64,000 nucleotides of DNA from Arthrobacter sp. ISL-65. GTDB taxonomy: Bacteria; Actinomycetota; Actinomycetes; Actinomycetales; Micrococcaceae. The notes beneath the pieces are model-generated. The model had not been told where the DNA came from and made no database searches. It worked only from the letters and a program-made list of their open reading frames with translations. This document shows, piece by piece, positions 43,051-51,309 of this stretch. Where the stretch lies: positions 111,279-175,278 of the forward strand of contig NZ_JAGGPN010000034.1 in NCBI RefSeq assembly GCF_018613795.1. The letters are read 5' to 3'. The first letter of the stretch is position 1; each line of letters begins with the position of its first letter. The translations under genes were made by a program, and so were the position numbers.

Positions 43051-45387
43051 ATGGCGACTCGTAAGAACCCCATATTCGACACGGCCACCACCCTCGGAAA
43101 GATTTTTGGCTTCCTTGGCGTGAGCGCTATTTGTGGCGTCCTCGTGGCCGGCCTGCTGGTTCCCGCAGCCGCCGTCTCGGGCAGCACAGCCAGCGGCTCG
43201 ATCGAATTCTTTGACACCCTGCCCGCTGAACTCCAGGTGGACCCGCCCAGCCAGTCCACCAAGATCCTGGCCGCCGACGGGAGCGTGATCGCCAACCTGT
43301 ACGCGGAAAACCGCACCCGCGTTCCGCTGGACCAGATCTCCCCGTACATGAAGGACGCGGTGATCGCCATTGAGGACAGCCGGTTCTACGAGCACGGCGG
43401 TGTGGACACCACAGGCATCCTCCGCGCCTTGGTCAGCACGGCGCGGGGCAACAAACAGGGTGCCTCCACCATCACTCAGCAGTACGTCAACAACGTCCTC
43501 AACGCCAACCTTGAAGCCGAAGGCAACTCCGACGCCATCAAGCTCAACGGCGTTAACAAGGGCGTCGGCGACAAGCTCCGCGAAATGAAGCTCGCAATCG
43601 CCCTGGAGAAGAAATTCACCAAGGAGCAGATCCTTGAGGGCTACCTGAACATCGTCTTCTTCAATCGCGACGCGTACGGTATTGAGGCCGCCTCCAAGTT
43701 CTTCTTCAGCACCACCGCGAAGAACCTCACGCTCCCCCAGGCCGCGCTGCTTGCCGGCCTCGTAAACAGCCCTTCGGCCTTTGACCCGATCAGCAATCCG
43801 GATAACGCCAAGAAACGCAGGGACCTGGTGCTGAGTGCAATGCTCACGCACGGCAAGATCACCAAGGCCCAGTACACCGCCGCCGTTGCCGCCCCTGTCA
43901 CGCCGAAGGTGACCCCGGCACGGCAGGGCTGCGCCTACTCGCCCACCGCCCCGTACTTCTGCGACTACGTCCTGCACCTCCTGCTGAACAACCCGGCCTA
44001 CGGCGCGGACGCCACCGAACGCGAGAAGAAGGTGTTCCGTGGCGGCCTGACCATCAAGACCACCCTTGACCCGAAGGCGCAGAAGACCGCACAGGACCAG
44101 GTGAACACCGCTGCCGGCTCGAACCCGGACAAGTGGGGCGCCGCACTGGTTTCCGTTGAACCGGGCACGGGCAAGATCACGAACATGGCCCAGAACACCT
44201 CTTGGTTTGCCGGCAAGGGCAAGTTCGATTCCCAGATCAACTTCAGCGTGGACCAGTACGATGACCAAGGCAATGACCTGAACGGCCTGGGCGGCGCGCA
44301 GCCCGGCTCCACCATGAAACCGTTCACGTTTGCCGAGTGGCTGAACGAAGGCAAGCCGATGAACACCATCGTCAACGCCTCCCAGCGCCGGTACCAGCAG
44401 GATTTCCCGTGGCAGAACACCTGCCCCACCCCCACGGTGGGCTGGTATGACAGCACGAACGGCACCGATGACCTGCAGAACGCCGAAGAGGGCTATTACC
44501 GTCCCATGAGCGTGCTGGATGGCCTGAAGAACTCCATCAACACGGCCACGTTCGCCTCGGCGTCGCAGGTTGACCTGTGCGGCATCCAGAAGGTTGTGGA
44601 CGCTGTCGGGCTGCACGGCGGCCTCCCGACAAGGGATAAGGAAACCAACGCGGTGGTCGATGCGAACCCGAGCATCACCATGACCACCCTTGGCAACCTG
44701 CTGGGCTCCACGCAGACCGCGCCGCTGACCATGGCCACCGCCTTTGCCACGTTCGCGAATGACGGCAAGTACTGCGCGCCGATCGCCATCACGTCGGTGA
44801 CCGACCAGACCGGCGCGCAGCTGCCGGCGCAGTCTCCCGCCTGCCGGGACGCCCTCAAGCCCGAGGTGGCGCGCGGCGTGAACTATGCCCTGCAGCAGGT
44901 CCTCAATGAAGGCTCCGGCTCGCTGATCGAGCCGCGGATCTCCACCCGGACCAACTTCCCCATCGCGGCCAAGACTGGAACGTCGAACAACAACGGCTCC
45001 ACCTGGGTTGTCGGCCACACCATGGGCCTCGCGACGGCTGCCTGGTTCGGTGACGCGCTCGGCTCCCAGGGCCGGGCCGGCCAGAACGTGACGGTCAACG
45101 GCAGGTTCTACACGGGCATCGACGGCTACATGATCGCCGGCCCGATGTTCTCCAACTTCATGTCGCAAATCGCGCCGGGCTACGGCACGGACCCCTTCCC
45201 GGAACCGCCGTCGAACCTGCTTTACGGCACGCCGCAGTACCAGCCACCCGCCCCCGAGAACCCGTTCCCGGGCGGAAACACCGGCGGAAACACCGACACC
45301 GGCAACAGCGGTGGAAACACCGGGGGCAACAGTGACAACAGCAGTAATGACAAAGGAAACGGCAACAGCAACAAGGGCAACGGCTGA
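43051..45387 (+). CDS. class A penicillin-binding protein (transglycosylase/transpeptidase)
   Basis: A 778-residue bifunctional peptidoglycan synthase, PonA2-like. There is an N-terminal membrane anchor (about 20-43). The GT51 domain has catalytic Glu108 in EDSRFYEHGG and GASTITQQYVNN. The transpeptidase has Ser420 in STMKPF and KTGTS with Lys641. The C-terminal 50 residues are a Gly/Asn/Ser repeat (GGNTGGNTDTGNSGG). It acts on the outer face of the membrane. The phosphoesterase gene starts 2 bp after its stop. Confidence 0.95.
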   Translation: MATRKNPIFDTATTLGKIFGFLGVSAICGVLVAGLLVPAAAVSGSTASGSIEFFDTLPAELQVDPPSQSTKILAADGSVIANLYAENRTRVPLDQISPYMKDAVIAIEDSRFYEHGGVDTTGILRALVSTARGNKQGASTITQQYVNNVLNANLEAEGNSDAIKLNGVNKGVGDKLREMKLAIALEKKFTKEQILEGYLNIVFFNRDAYGIEAASKFFFSTTAKNLTLPQAALLAGLVNSPSAFDPISNPDNAKKRRDLVLSAMLTHGKITKAQYTAAVAAPVTPKVTPARQGCAYSPTAPYFCDYVLHLLLNNPAYGADATEREKKVFRGGLTIKTTLDPKAQKTAQDQVNTAAGSNPDKWGAALVSVEPGTGKITNMAQNTSWFAGKGKFDSQINFSVDQYDDQGNDLNGLGGAQPGSTMKPFTFAEWLNEGKPMNTIVNASQRRYQQDFPWQNTCPTPTVGWYDSTNGTDDLQNAEEGYYRPMSVLDGLKNSINTATFASASQVDLCGIQKVVDAVGLHGGLPTRDKETNAVVDANPSITMTTLGNLLGSTQTAPLTMATAFATFANDGKYCAPIAITSVTDQTGAQLPAQSPACRDALKPEVARGVNYALQQVLNEGSGSLIEPRISTRTNFPIAAKTGTSNNNGSTWVVGHTMGLATAAWFGDALGSQGRAGQNVTVNGRFYTGIDGYMIAGPMFSNFMSQIAPGYGTDPFPEPPSNLLYGTPQYQPPAPENPFPGGNTGGNTDTGNSGGNTGGNSDNSSNDKGNGNSNKGNG

Positions 45388-45389
45388 CC

Positions 45390-46337
45390 GTGACTGACCT
45401 TTCACAGGTGGCTAGCCGCGTCCGGAGCATCGGGCGCGGCTTTGCCGTCACCGCTGGCGCCGGGACCGCTGCCGCCCTCGCCGCCACGGCCTACGGATTG
45501 TGGGAAAAGAACCAGTTTCTCCTCCGCGAGGAGACCGTCCCGGTCCTTCCTGCGGGAAGGGCCCCGTTCCGGATCCTGCATCTGAGCGACATCCATTTCG
45601 TGCCCGGCCAGAAGGCCAAGGCAGAGTGGTTGCAGTCGCTGGCGGCGCTCAGGCCCGACCTTGTGGTGAACACGGGTGACAACCTCAGCCACCCCAAGGC
45701 CGTGGACCCGCTGCTCAACGCGCTGGCACCGCTCATGGAGTTCCCGGGCGTGTTTGTTCCGGGCTCCAATGACTACTATGCGCCCAAGCTGAAGAACCCC
45801 GCCGCCTACCTCATGGGCCCCTCGAAGGCCGCGCCGGACCGGGAGGAACTCGACTGGCCGCGCCTGCGGGCCGGCTTCGGCATGGGCGGCTGGATCGACC
45901 TGACCAACCGCCACCAGTCCATCGTCCTTAACGGCATGCGGTTCGACTTCTCGGGTGTGGATGATCCGCACCTCAACCGCGAACGGTATGCCGGCTGGCC
46001 GCGCGGCACCAGGGGCCAGAACGCCAAGGACCACCTGCGGGTGGCCGTCATCCATGCCCCCTACCAGCGGGTCCTGGACCACTTCACGGAGGACGGCGCG
46101 GACCTGCTCCTGGCCGGCCACACGCACGGCGGCCAGTTGTGCATCCCGGGCTACGGCGCCGTCGTCGCGAACTGCGACATCCCCACCTGGCGGGCCAAGG
46201 GCCTCAACGACTGGAGCAGCAACGGGCGTACGACGCCGGTCAACGTCTCGGGCGGGATCGGCACCTCGCGCTTTGCGCCAGTCCGTATCGCCTGCAAGCC
46301 CGAGGCCGTCCTGCTGACGCTCACCCCCCGCGCCTGA
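45390..46337 (+). CDS. metallophosphoesterase, YkuE-like
   Basis: A 315-residue calcineurin-like phosphoesterase. A hydrophobic segment (about 17-38) may be a signal anchor. The metal ligands follow in order: SDIHF, NTGDNLSH, GSNDYY, VIHAPY and GHTHGGQLCIPGYG. This set is typical of membrane-linked phosphoesterases such as YkuE or UDP-diacylglucosamine hydrolase-like proteins. The pairing with a class A PBP is conserved (ponA2-Rv3683 in M. tuberculosis, from memory) and suggests a cell-envelope role. The start is GTG. Confidence 0.92.
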   Translation: MTDLSQVASRVRSIGRGFAVTAGAGTAAALAATAYGLWEKNQFLLREETVPVLPAGRAPFRILHLSDIHFVPGQKAKAEWLQSLAALRPDLVVNTGDNLSHPKAVDPLLNALAPLMEFPGVFVPGSNDYYAPKLKNPAAYLMGPSKAAPDREELDWPRLRAGFGMGGWIDLTNRHQSIVLNGMRFDFSGVDDPHLNRERYAGWPRGTRGQNAKDHLRVAVIHAPYQRVLDHFTEDGADLLLAGHTHGGQLCIPGYGAVVANCDIPTWRAKGLNDWSSNGRTTPVNVSGGIGTSRFAPVRIACKPEAVLLTLTPRA

Positions 46338-46440
46338 TTGCCTGCGCCATCATTCGTCCGGGAGAGCCGCTGCTCCTCCGGTGACTGACCGCCTGTTAAG
46401 GGTGCAGCCCATGGCATAGGGTAGTTGCTACGGGAGACTA

Positions 46441-46482
46441 CACACAGTTGATTTCACGCAGCTGATTTCACACAGTTGAGTT
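46441..46482 (+). repeat. three tandem 14-bp repeats before the ABC exporter
   Basis: CACACAGTTGATTT, CACGCAGCTGATTT and CACACAGTTGAGTT lie end to end, ending 12 bp before the ATG. Two 3-bp-spaced differences make the middle copy contain the palindrome CAGCTG. It may be a binding array or leader element. Confidence 0.85.
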
Positions 46483-46494
46483 CAAGAAGCGGGC

Positions 46495-48312
46495 ATGGCC
46501 AAGCAGAGTTCATTTTTTCGATCCGTCAGCCGTCTCTATCCGCACGTGAAGCCGGTCCTGCCGCGCCTGTTTATGGGCCTGCTGTCGGCGCTCCTGGCCA
46601 GCGTGGTTGCCCTTGCCATCCCGCAAGTGCTGCGCGTGCTCATCAACGATTCCCTCCGGCCCGGGGCCACCGCAGAAGCCGTGTGGGGCTCGGCCGGCCT
46701 CATCCTGGCCTTGGGCGTCGCGGAAGCGGTGCTGGTTGGCCTGCGCCGCACGTTCGTGATCAACCCGGCCACCACCGTGGAGACCCGGATGAGGGTCTCG
46801 CTCTACGGCCACCTGCAGGACCTCCCCGTCTCCTTCCATGATCGTTGGGGCTCTGGCCAACTGCTCTCCCGCGCCATGACGGACCTCAACTTCATCCGGC
46901 GCTGGATGGCATTCGGGGCCATCATGCTGGTGGTGACCACCCTGACGGTGGTGATCGGCGTCGTCGTCATGTTCACCATGAGCTGGCAGCTGGCCCTGAT
47001 CTTCGTGGCCGCCGCGGGACCCGTGATGGTCTACGGGTTCCGGTTCCGGACCCGCTTCAGCAAGGTCACCCGCCGCAGCCAGGACCAGGCCGGTGACCTC
47101 GCCACCACGGTTGAAGAATCTGTCCACGGCATCCGCGTCCTGAAGGCCTTCGGCCGCAGCCGCGAAGCGCTGGAAACCTTCAACGGCCAGGCCGAGGAAC
47201 TGCGCCAGACCGAGATTGCCAAGGCCCGGCACCAGGCCGTCTTCAGCATGGTGGTGACGCTCCTGCCCGAGCTGGCGCTGGGCGCGGGCCTGGTAACTGG
47301 AATCATGCTCGCAGCCAGTGGCCAGCTCAGCATCGGCTCCCTCGTGGCCTTCTTCGCCACCGCAGCCGTCATCGCCGCGCCCGTCGAGTTCTCGGGCATG
47401 CTGCTGGCCATGGCCTTGACGGCGAAAACTGCGCTGGACCGGCACTTCGAGGTCATGGATTCCCAAAACACGATCACCGGCGCGGCCGAGCCCCGCCGCC
47501 TGACCGACGTTAGAGGCGCGCTGAGCTTCAACAACGTGGCGTTCGCGTTCGACGACGCCCCGGACAAACCGGTCCTGAAGGACATCCGGCTGGATATCCG
47601 TCCGGGCGAGACCATGGCGCTGGTGGGCATCACCGGCAGTGGAAAAAGCGCGCTGCTGCAGCTGGTGCCCCGGCTCTATGACGTCACGGCGGGTTCCATT
47701 GAGCTCGACGGCGTGGACCTGCGGGACTTCAGCGTCGAGGAACTCCGCACCCTGGTGGCTGTTGCCTTCGAGGACACCACCCTGTTCTCCAGCTCGGTGC
47801 GTGACAATGTGCTGCTCGGCGTCCGGTCCGAAGACACCGACACCCGCGAAAAGATCCTGGCGGAGGCACTGGACACCGCCCAGGCACACTTCGCCTACTC
47901 GCTGCCTGAGGGGCTGGACACCCTCATCGGCGAGGAAGGCCTCAGCCTGTCCGGCGGCCAGCGCCAGCGCCTCGCCCTGGCGCGGGCCATCGCAGCCGCG
48001 CCCGCCGTGCTGGTCCTGGACGATCCCCTCTCCGCCCTGGACGTGAACACCGAGGAGCTCGTGGAAAACCGCCTGCGGGAGGTGCTGGCAGTCACCACGA
48101 CGCTCATCGTCGCCCACCGCCCGTCCACCGTGGCCCTGGCCGACAGGGTGGCGCTGCTGGAGGACGGCCGCATCTCCGCCGTCGGAACCCACACCGAACT
48201 GCTGGCCGGCAACAGCCATTACCGTCACGTGATCGCGAGCCTGGCGACGGAGCCCCGTGACCTGGACTCCGAGCTGTCGGCCCTCGACGACGCCGAGGAG
48301 GTCAGCCGGTGA
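46495..48312 (+). CDS. heterodimeric ABC exporter subunit 1 (degenerate ATP site)
   Basis: A 605-residue ABC half-transporter: six membrane helices (about 18-300), then a nucleotide-binding domain. Walker A is GITGSGKSA with Lys384, the signature is [14 protein letters not shown], and Walker B is [12 protein letters not shown]. Asp510 sits where the catalytic Glu is expected, so this site should hydrolyse ATP poorly. The switch His (IVAHRPST) is kept. The stop overlaps the next start by 4 bp. The pair resembles TM287/288 or BmrCD, which export drugs or lipids; the substrate is unknown. Confidence 0.93.
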   Translation: MAKQSSFFRSVSRLYPHVKPVLPRLFMGLLSALLASVVALAIPQVLRVLINDSLRPGATAEAVWGSAGLILALGVAEAVLVGLRRTFVINPATTVETRMRVSLYGHLQDLPVSFHDRWGSGQLLSRAMTDLNFIRRWMAFGAIMLVVTTLTVVIGVVVMFTMSWQLALIFVAAAGPVMVYGFRFRTRFSKVTRRSQDQAGDLATTVEESVHGIRVLKAFGRSREALETFNGQAEELRQTEIAKARHQAVFSMVVTLLPELALGAGLVTGIMLAASGQLSIGSLVAFFATAAVIAAPVEFSGMLLAMALTAKTALDRHFEVMDSQNTITGAAEPRRLTDVRGALSFNNVAFAFDDAPDKPVLKDIRLDIRPGETMALVGITGSGKSALLQLVPRLYDVTAGSIELDGVDLRDFSVEELRTLVAVAFEDTTLFSSSVRDNVLLGVRSEDTDTREKILAEALDTAQAHFAYSLPEGLDTLIGEEGLSLSGGQRQRLALARAIAAAPAVLVLDDPLSALDVNTEELVENRLREVLAVTTTLIVAHRPSTVALADRVALLEDGRISAVGTHTELLAGNSHYRHVIASLATEPRDLDSELSALDDAEEVSR

Positions 48313-50186
48313 GCAACACAGCCTTCGGTACCGCCAATGAGGACAACGCCAACCTGAGCAAGAGCGACAGCAAGGCAGTACGGCGCCGGTCGCTCGCCTT
48401 GTTGGGGTCGCTGATCCGGCCGGTGCGGTTGCGTTTCTGGCTCACGATCGCCATGGTGGTCCTGGCACAGGCGGCCCGGGTGGCCGGCCCGGCGCTGATC
48501 GCCTTCGGCATCGACCATGCGTTGCCCGCCCTCCGCGCGGGCAACAGCCTCCCGCTGGTGCTGGCCGGCGTCGCCTACCTCATCACGGCACTGGCGGCAG
48601 CCGGACTCACCGCCCTGTACGTAACGTCGACGGCGAGGCTCAGCCAGGCCATGCTGCTGGACCTGCGGCTGTGGGTGTTCCGCCACACCCAGCGGCTCAG
48701 CCTCGAGTTCCACGAGAAGTACACCTCGGGGCGGATCATCGCGCGGCAGACCTCGGACCTGGAGGCCCTACGTGAACTCCTGGACTCGGGGGTCAGCTCG
48801 CTCGCCTCCGGCCTGCTGTTCATGCTGTTCACCGCCGTCACCGTCTTTGCCCTCGACTGGCGCAGCGGACTGGTAGTGCTGGCCGCGGCCGTCCCCATGT
48901 TTTTCCTGGCCCGCTGGTACCAGAAGCACTCGCAGAAAGCGTTCCGCCAGTCCCGGGTGGTCTCGGCCCGGCTTATCGTGCACTTCATTGAGACCATGAC
49001 CGGCATCCGCGCGGTCAAGGCCTTCCGCAAGGAACGCGAAAACGCCGGCCGCTACGGCGAACTCGCCGAGGACTACCGGCGGGCGACCGTCCGCTCCATC
49101 AACCTGAACGGCGTCTTCCAGCCCGGCCTGGTGCTGATCGGCAACGTCTGCGTGGCCGCCGTGCTGCTGTTCGGCGGCTTCCGGGTGCTGACCGGTGACC
49201 TGGCCGTGGGCGTGCTGCTGGCCCTGATGCTCTCCACCAAGCGCTTCTTCCAGCCCGTGGACCAGATGGCCATGTTCTACAACTCCTTCCAAAGCGCGCA
49301 GGCCGCGCTGGAGAAGGTCTCGGGCCTGCTCGAGGAGGTGCCCACGGTGCGCCCGCCGCGGAACGCGGTGGAACTCCGCGACGCCCGCGGCGCCGTCGAA
49401 TTCCGTAACGTTGAGTTCCGCTACGGCACCGGGCCGCTCATCATCCCCGCGCTGAACCTCACCATTCCGGCGGGCCAGACCGTGGCGCTGGTGGGCCAGA
49501 CCGGGGCGGGCAAGTCCACGCTCGCCAAGCTGATTGCCCGCTTCTATGACGTGTCCGCGGGTTCTGTGACGCTCGACGGCGTGGACGTCCGGCAGCTGGC
49601 CACCGCGGACCTGCGGCGGAACATCGTGATGGTGACGCAAGAGGCCTTCCTGTTCAGCGGCTCGGTGGCGGACAACATCGCCCTGGGCCGGCCGGAGGCA
49701 CCGCGTGAGGAGATCGAGGCCGCCGCAAAGGCCGTGGGTGCGCACGAGTTCATCATGGAGCTCCCCGAGGGATACGACACCGACGTCAACAAGCGCGGCG
49801 GCCGGGTCTCCGCGGGCCAGCGCCAGCTGATCAGCTTTGCGCGCGCGTTCCTTGCCCGGCCGGCGGTCCTGATCCTGGACGAGGCCACGTCCTCGCTGGA
49901 CATTCCCTCCGAACGGCTCGTGCAGAGCGGCCTGGCCGGGCTTCTGCGCGGAATGGACGGCACCGGCCGCGCAACTCCGGGCACGCCGGCCGCCGGCGGA
50001 ACGTCCCGCGGAACCGCGCGCACGGCGCTGATCATCGCGCACCGGCTGTCGACCGTGGAGACCGCGGACAGGGTGCTCGTGGTCCATGACGGACAGGTGG
50101 TGGAGGACGGAACCCCGGACGAACTGATCCTCGGCAAGGGCCGCTTCGCCCGCCTGCACAGCGCCTGGAAGGACTCGCTGGTCTGA
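48309..50186 (+). CDS. heterodimeric ABC exporter subunit 2 (catalytic ATP site)
   Basis: A 625-residue ABC half-transporter, partner of the preceding gene. Six membrane helices are followed by a nucleotide-binding domain with Walker [10 protein letters not shown] (Lys402), Walker [12 protein letters not shown] with a proper catalytic Glu525, but a changed signature [14 protein letters not shown]. In a heterodimer, that weak signature faces the weak Walker B of subunit 1, giving one dead and one active ATP site. A Gly/Thr/Arg insert lies before [18 protein letters not shown] start. Confidence 0.94.
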   Translation: MSNTAFGTANEDNANLSKSDSKAVRRRSLALLGSLIRPVRLRFWLTIAMVVLAQAARVAGPALIAFGIDHALPALRAGNSLPLVLAGVAYLITALAAAGLTALYVTSTARLSQAMLLDLRLWVFRHTQRLSLEFHEKYTSGRIIARQTSDLEALRELLDSGVSSLASGLLFMLFTAVTVFALDWRSGLVVLAAAVPMFFLARWYQKHSQKAFRQSRVVSARLIVHFIETMTGIRAVKAFRKERENAGRYGELAEDYRRATVRSINLNGVFQPGLVLIGNVCVAAVLLFGGFRVLTGDLAVGVLLALMLSTKRFFQPVDQMAMFYNSFQSAQAALEKVSGLLEEVPTVRPPRNAVELRDARGAVEFRNVEFRYGTGPLIIPALNLTIPAGQTVALVGQTGAGKSTLAKLIARFYDVSAGSVTLDGVDVRQLATADLRRNIVMVTQEAFLFSGSVADNIALGRPEAPREEIEAAAKAVGAHEFIMELPEGYDTDVNKRGGRVSAGQRQLISFARAFLARPAVLILDEATSSLDIPSERLVQSGLAGLLRGMDGTGRATPGTPAAGGTSRGTARTALIIAHRLSTVETADRVLVVHDGQVVEDGTPDELILGKGRFARLHSAWKDSLV

Positions 50187-50270
50187 GCCACAGCGGCTCT
50201 TCCGGACCCCGATTTCACATGTTGGCCCAGTATCGGATATTCTTGTTCAGTTGCTTTCACAGCAGCGGAT

Positions 50271-50347
<77 letters not shown>

Positions 50348-50352
50348 AAAGG

Positions 50353-50388
50353 AAAGAGGGTCTCCCTAGGGAGGCCCTCTTTCTGTTT
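50353..50388 (+). terminator. terminator after tRNA-Pro
   Basis: Arms AAAGAGGGTCTCCC and GGGAGGCCCTCTTT (one G-T type mismatch) close on a 2-nt loop and are followed by CTGTTTC, 5 bp after the tRNA. Confidence 0.88.
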
Positions 50389-50489
50389 CTTCAATGACCG
50401 CGTAGGTCCCGCCCCCCCTAGGTAGCAGCAGAGGGGGTTCTCAGCGCTGGCAAGGCCCACAACTGCTACCTCGTTGGGTCCATGGTGGC

Positions 50490-50843
50490 TCAGTTTCCGC
50501 CGAGGCTCTGGTGGTTAATGTTCTGGGTCGCCTGCCCGTCACCCAGCAGGGGGATCCTCGGCCGGCGGGACCCGTCGTCCGTCAGGTAGGCTCCCCGGCT
50601 GTCGTAGCTTTGGACCTGGTTCAGGTAGCGGTGGCGCAGACGCAGGCCGACGGCGAAAAGCACCAATGACTCCAGCAGCGCCGCAATGCCGATCAGCCCC
50701 CAGACGAAAGTCCCGGCGTCGGCCGTTCCCTTGAACACCTCAACCACAGCGGCTCCGGCAGCGGCTGCCACAATCAGTGACGTGCCGGCGATGGTCCAGA
50801 GGAAAAAGGCCCGCTGCAGGCCGTCGGCTACTCTCCGTGTCAT
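50490..50843 (-). CDS. small two-helix membrane protein
   Basis: A 117-residue protein of unknown function. The N-terminus is basic, with membrane segments at about residues 12-37 (FFLWTIAGTSLIVAAAAGAA) and 48-68 (FVWGLIGIAALLESLVLFAV). A basic turn HRYLNQ and a polar C-terminal tail follow. The ATG is preceded by GAGGAG at a good distance. It is downstream of the repeat-peptide gene on the same strand but separated by a strong terminator, so it is probably independent. Confidence 0.7.
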   Translation of the reverse strand: MTRRVADGLQRAFFLWTIAGTSLIVAAAAGAAVVEVFKGTADAGTFVWGLIGIAALLESLVLFAVGLRLRHRYLNQVQSYDSRGAYLTDDGSRRPRIPLLGDGQATQNINHQSLGGN

Positions 50844-50883
50844 GGTCCCCACTCCTCAGTTCCGGCTGCTGGTTTTGGGAAGA

Positions 50884-50928
50884 AAAACGGCCCCGGAACA
50901 TGATGTGCGCATGTTCCGGGACCGTTTT
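50884..50928. terminator. strong hairpin terminator downstream of the peptide gene
   Basis: 18-nt arms AAAACGGCCCCGGAACAT and ATGTTCCGGGACCGTTTT (one mismatch) surround a 9-nt loop, with T/A runs on both sides. It ends the peptide transcript 16 bp after its stop. Confidence 0.9.
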
Positions 50929-50943
50929 CCTCATGGAAGCTAT

Positions 50944-51177
50944 TTACATGGGATCGGGCCAGTTGCCGATGGTGGTCTCTGACACCATAGGATCAGGCCA
51001 GTTGCCGATAGTGGTCTTGTTCACGTCCTTGACGCGCATCGGATCCGGCCAGTTGCCAATGGCAACCGAGGTGCCCGCGTTGTCCGCCATCGAGCCTGCA
51101 GACAGAACGGCGGGAGCCGCAGCAGAAAATGCAAGGGCCCCTGCCAAAATGGCGGCGGCTGCTATCTTCTTTAACAT
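50944..51177 (-). CDS. secreted peptide precursor with three IGNWPDPM repeats
   Basis: A 77-residue exported precursor, not recognised as a known family. LKKIAAAAILAGALAFSAAA is a classic Sec signal (Lys-Lys, hydrophobic core, small residues), with likely cleavage near APA or SAG. The remaining about 45 residues are mostly IGNWPDPM three times, separated by 9 and 5 residues, with the last copy ending exactly at the C-terminus. The copies use different synonymous codons, so the peptide sequence is under selection. GAGGAACTCTCAC precedes the ATG. It is divergent from an HTH-TPR regulator. A mature signalling peptide is the leading idea; an alternative is a repetitive surface-binding peptide. 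Confidence 0.82.
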   Translation of the reverse strand: MLKKIAAAAILAGALAFSAAAPAVLSAGSMADNAGTSVAIGNWPDPMRVKDVNKTTIGNWPDPMVSETTIGNWPDPM

Positions 51178-51309
51178 GTGAGAGTTCCTCAATACGAGTC
51201 GGATTTGCTACCAAGTCAGCACAGTCCTTGTTGACATACATTGTAAAATGTTGTCCACAGAGGGTGTCAAGCATTCTGTACAAAGGCTGTCCGGAATAGG
51301 AGGAACTCA
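51178..51309. promoter_or_regulatory. divergent promoter/operator region between peptide and regulator genes
   Basis: 132 bp. TTGACA occurs inverted on both strands (51231 on plus, 51270 on minus). The minus -35 is followed by TACAAT at 19 bp (or TTTACA at 17), a promoter for the peptide gene. Between them lies ACATTGTAAAATGT, an inverted repeat with 5-bp arms and a GTAA centre, a candidate regulator site. No good -10 was fixed for the regulator gene. Confidence 0.6.

Noticed and set aside
43024..45405. Open frame of 793 codons opposite the penicillin-binding protein
   Set aside because: It mirrors the coding frame of a clearly identified gene, is Gly/Arg/Val-rich and has no plausible start signal.
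50944..51177. Lanthipeptide or other modified-peptide (RiPP) precursor
   Set aside because: The core repeats have no Cys, Ser or Thr inside IGNWPDPM, the leader is a Sec signal rather than a RiPP leader, and no modification enzyme is adjacent.
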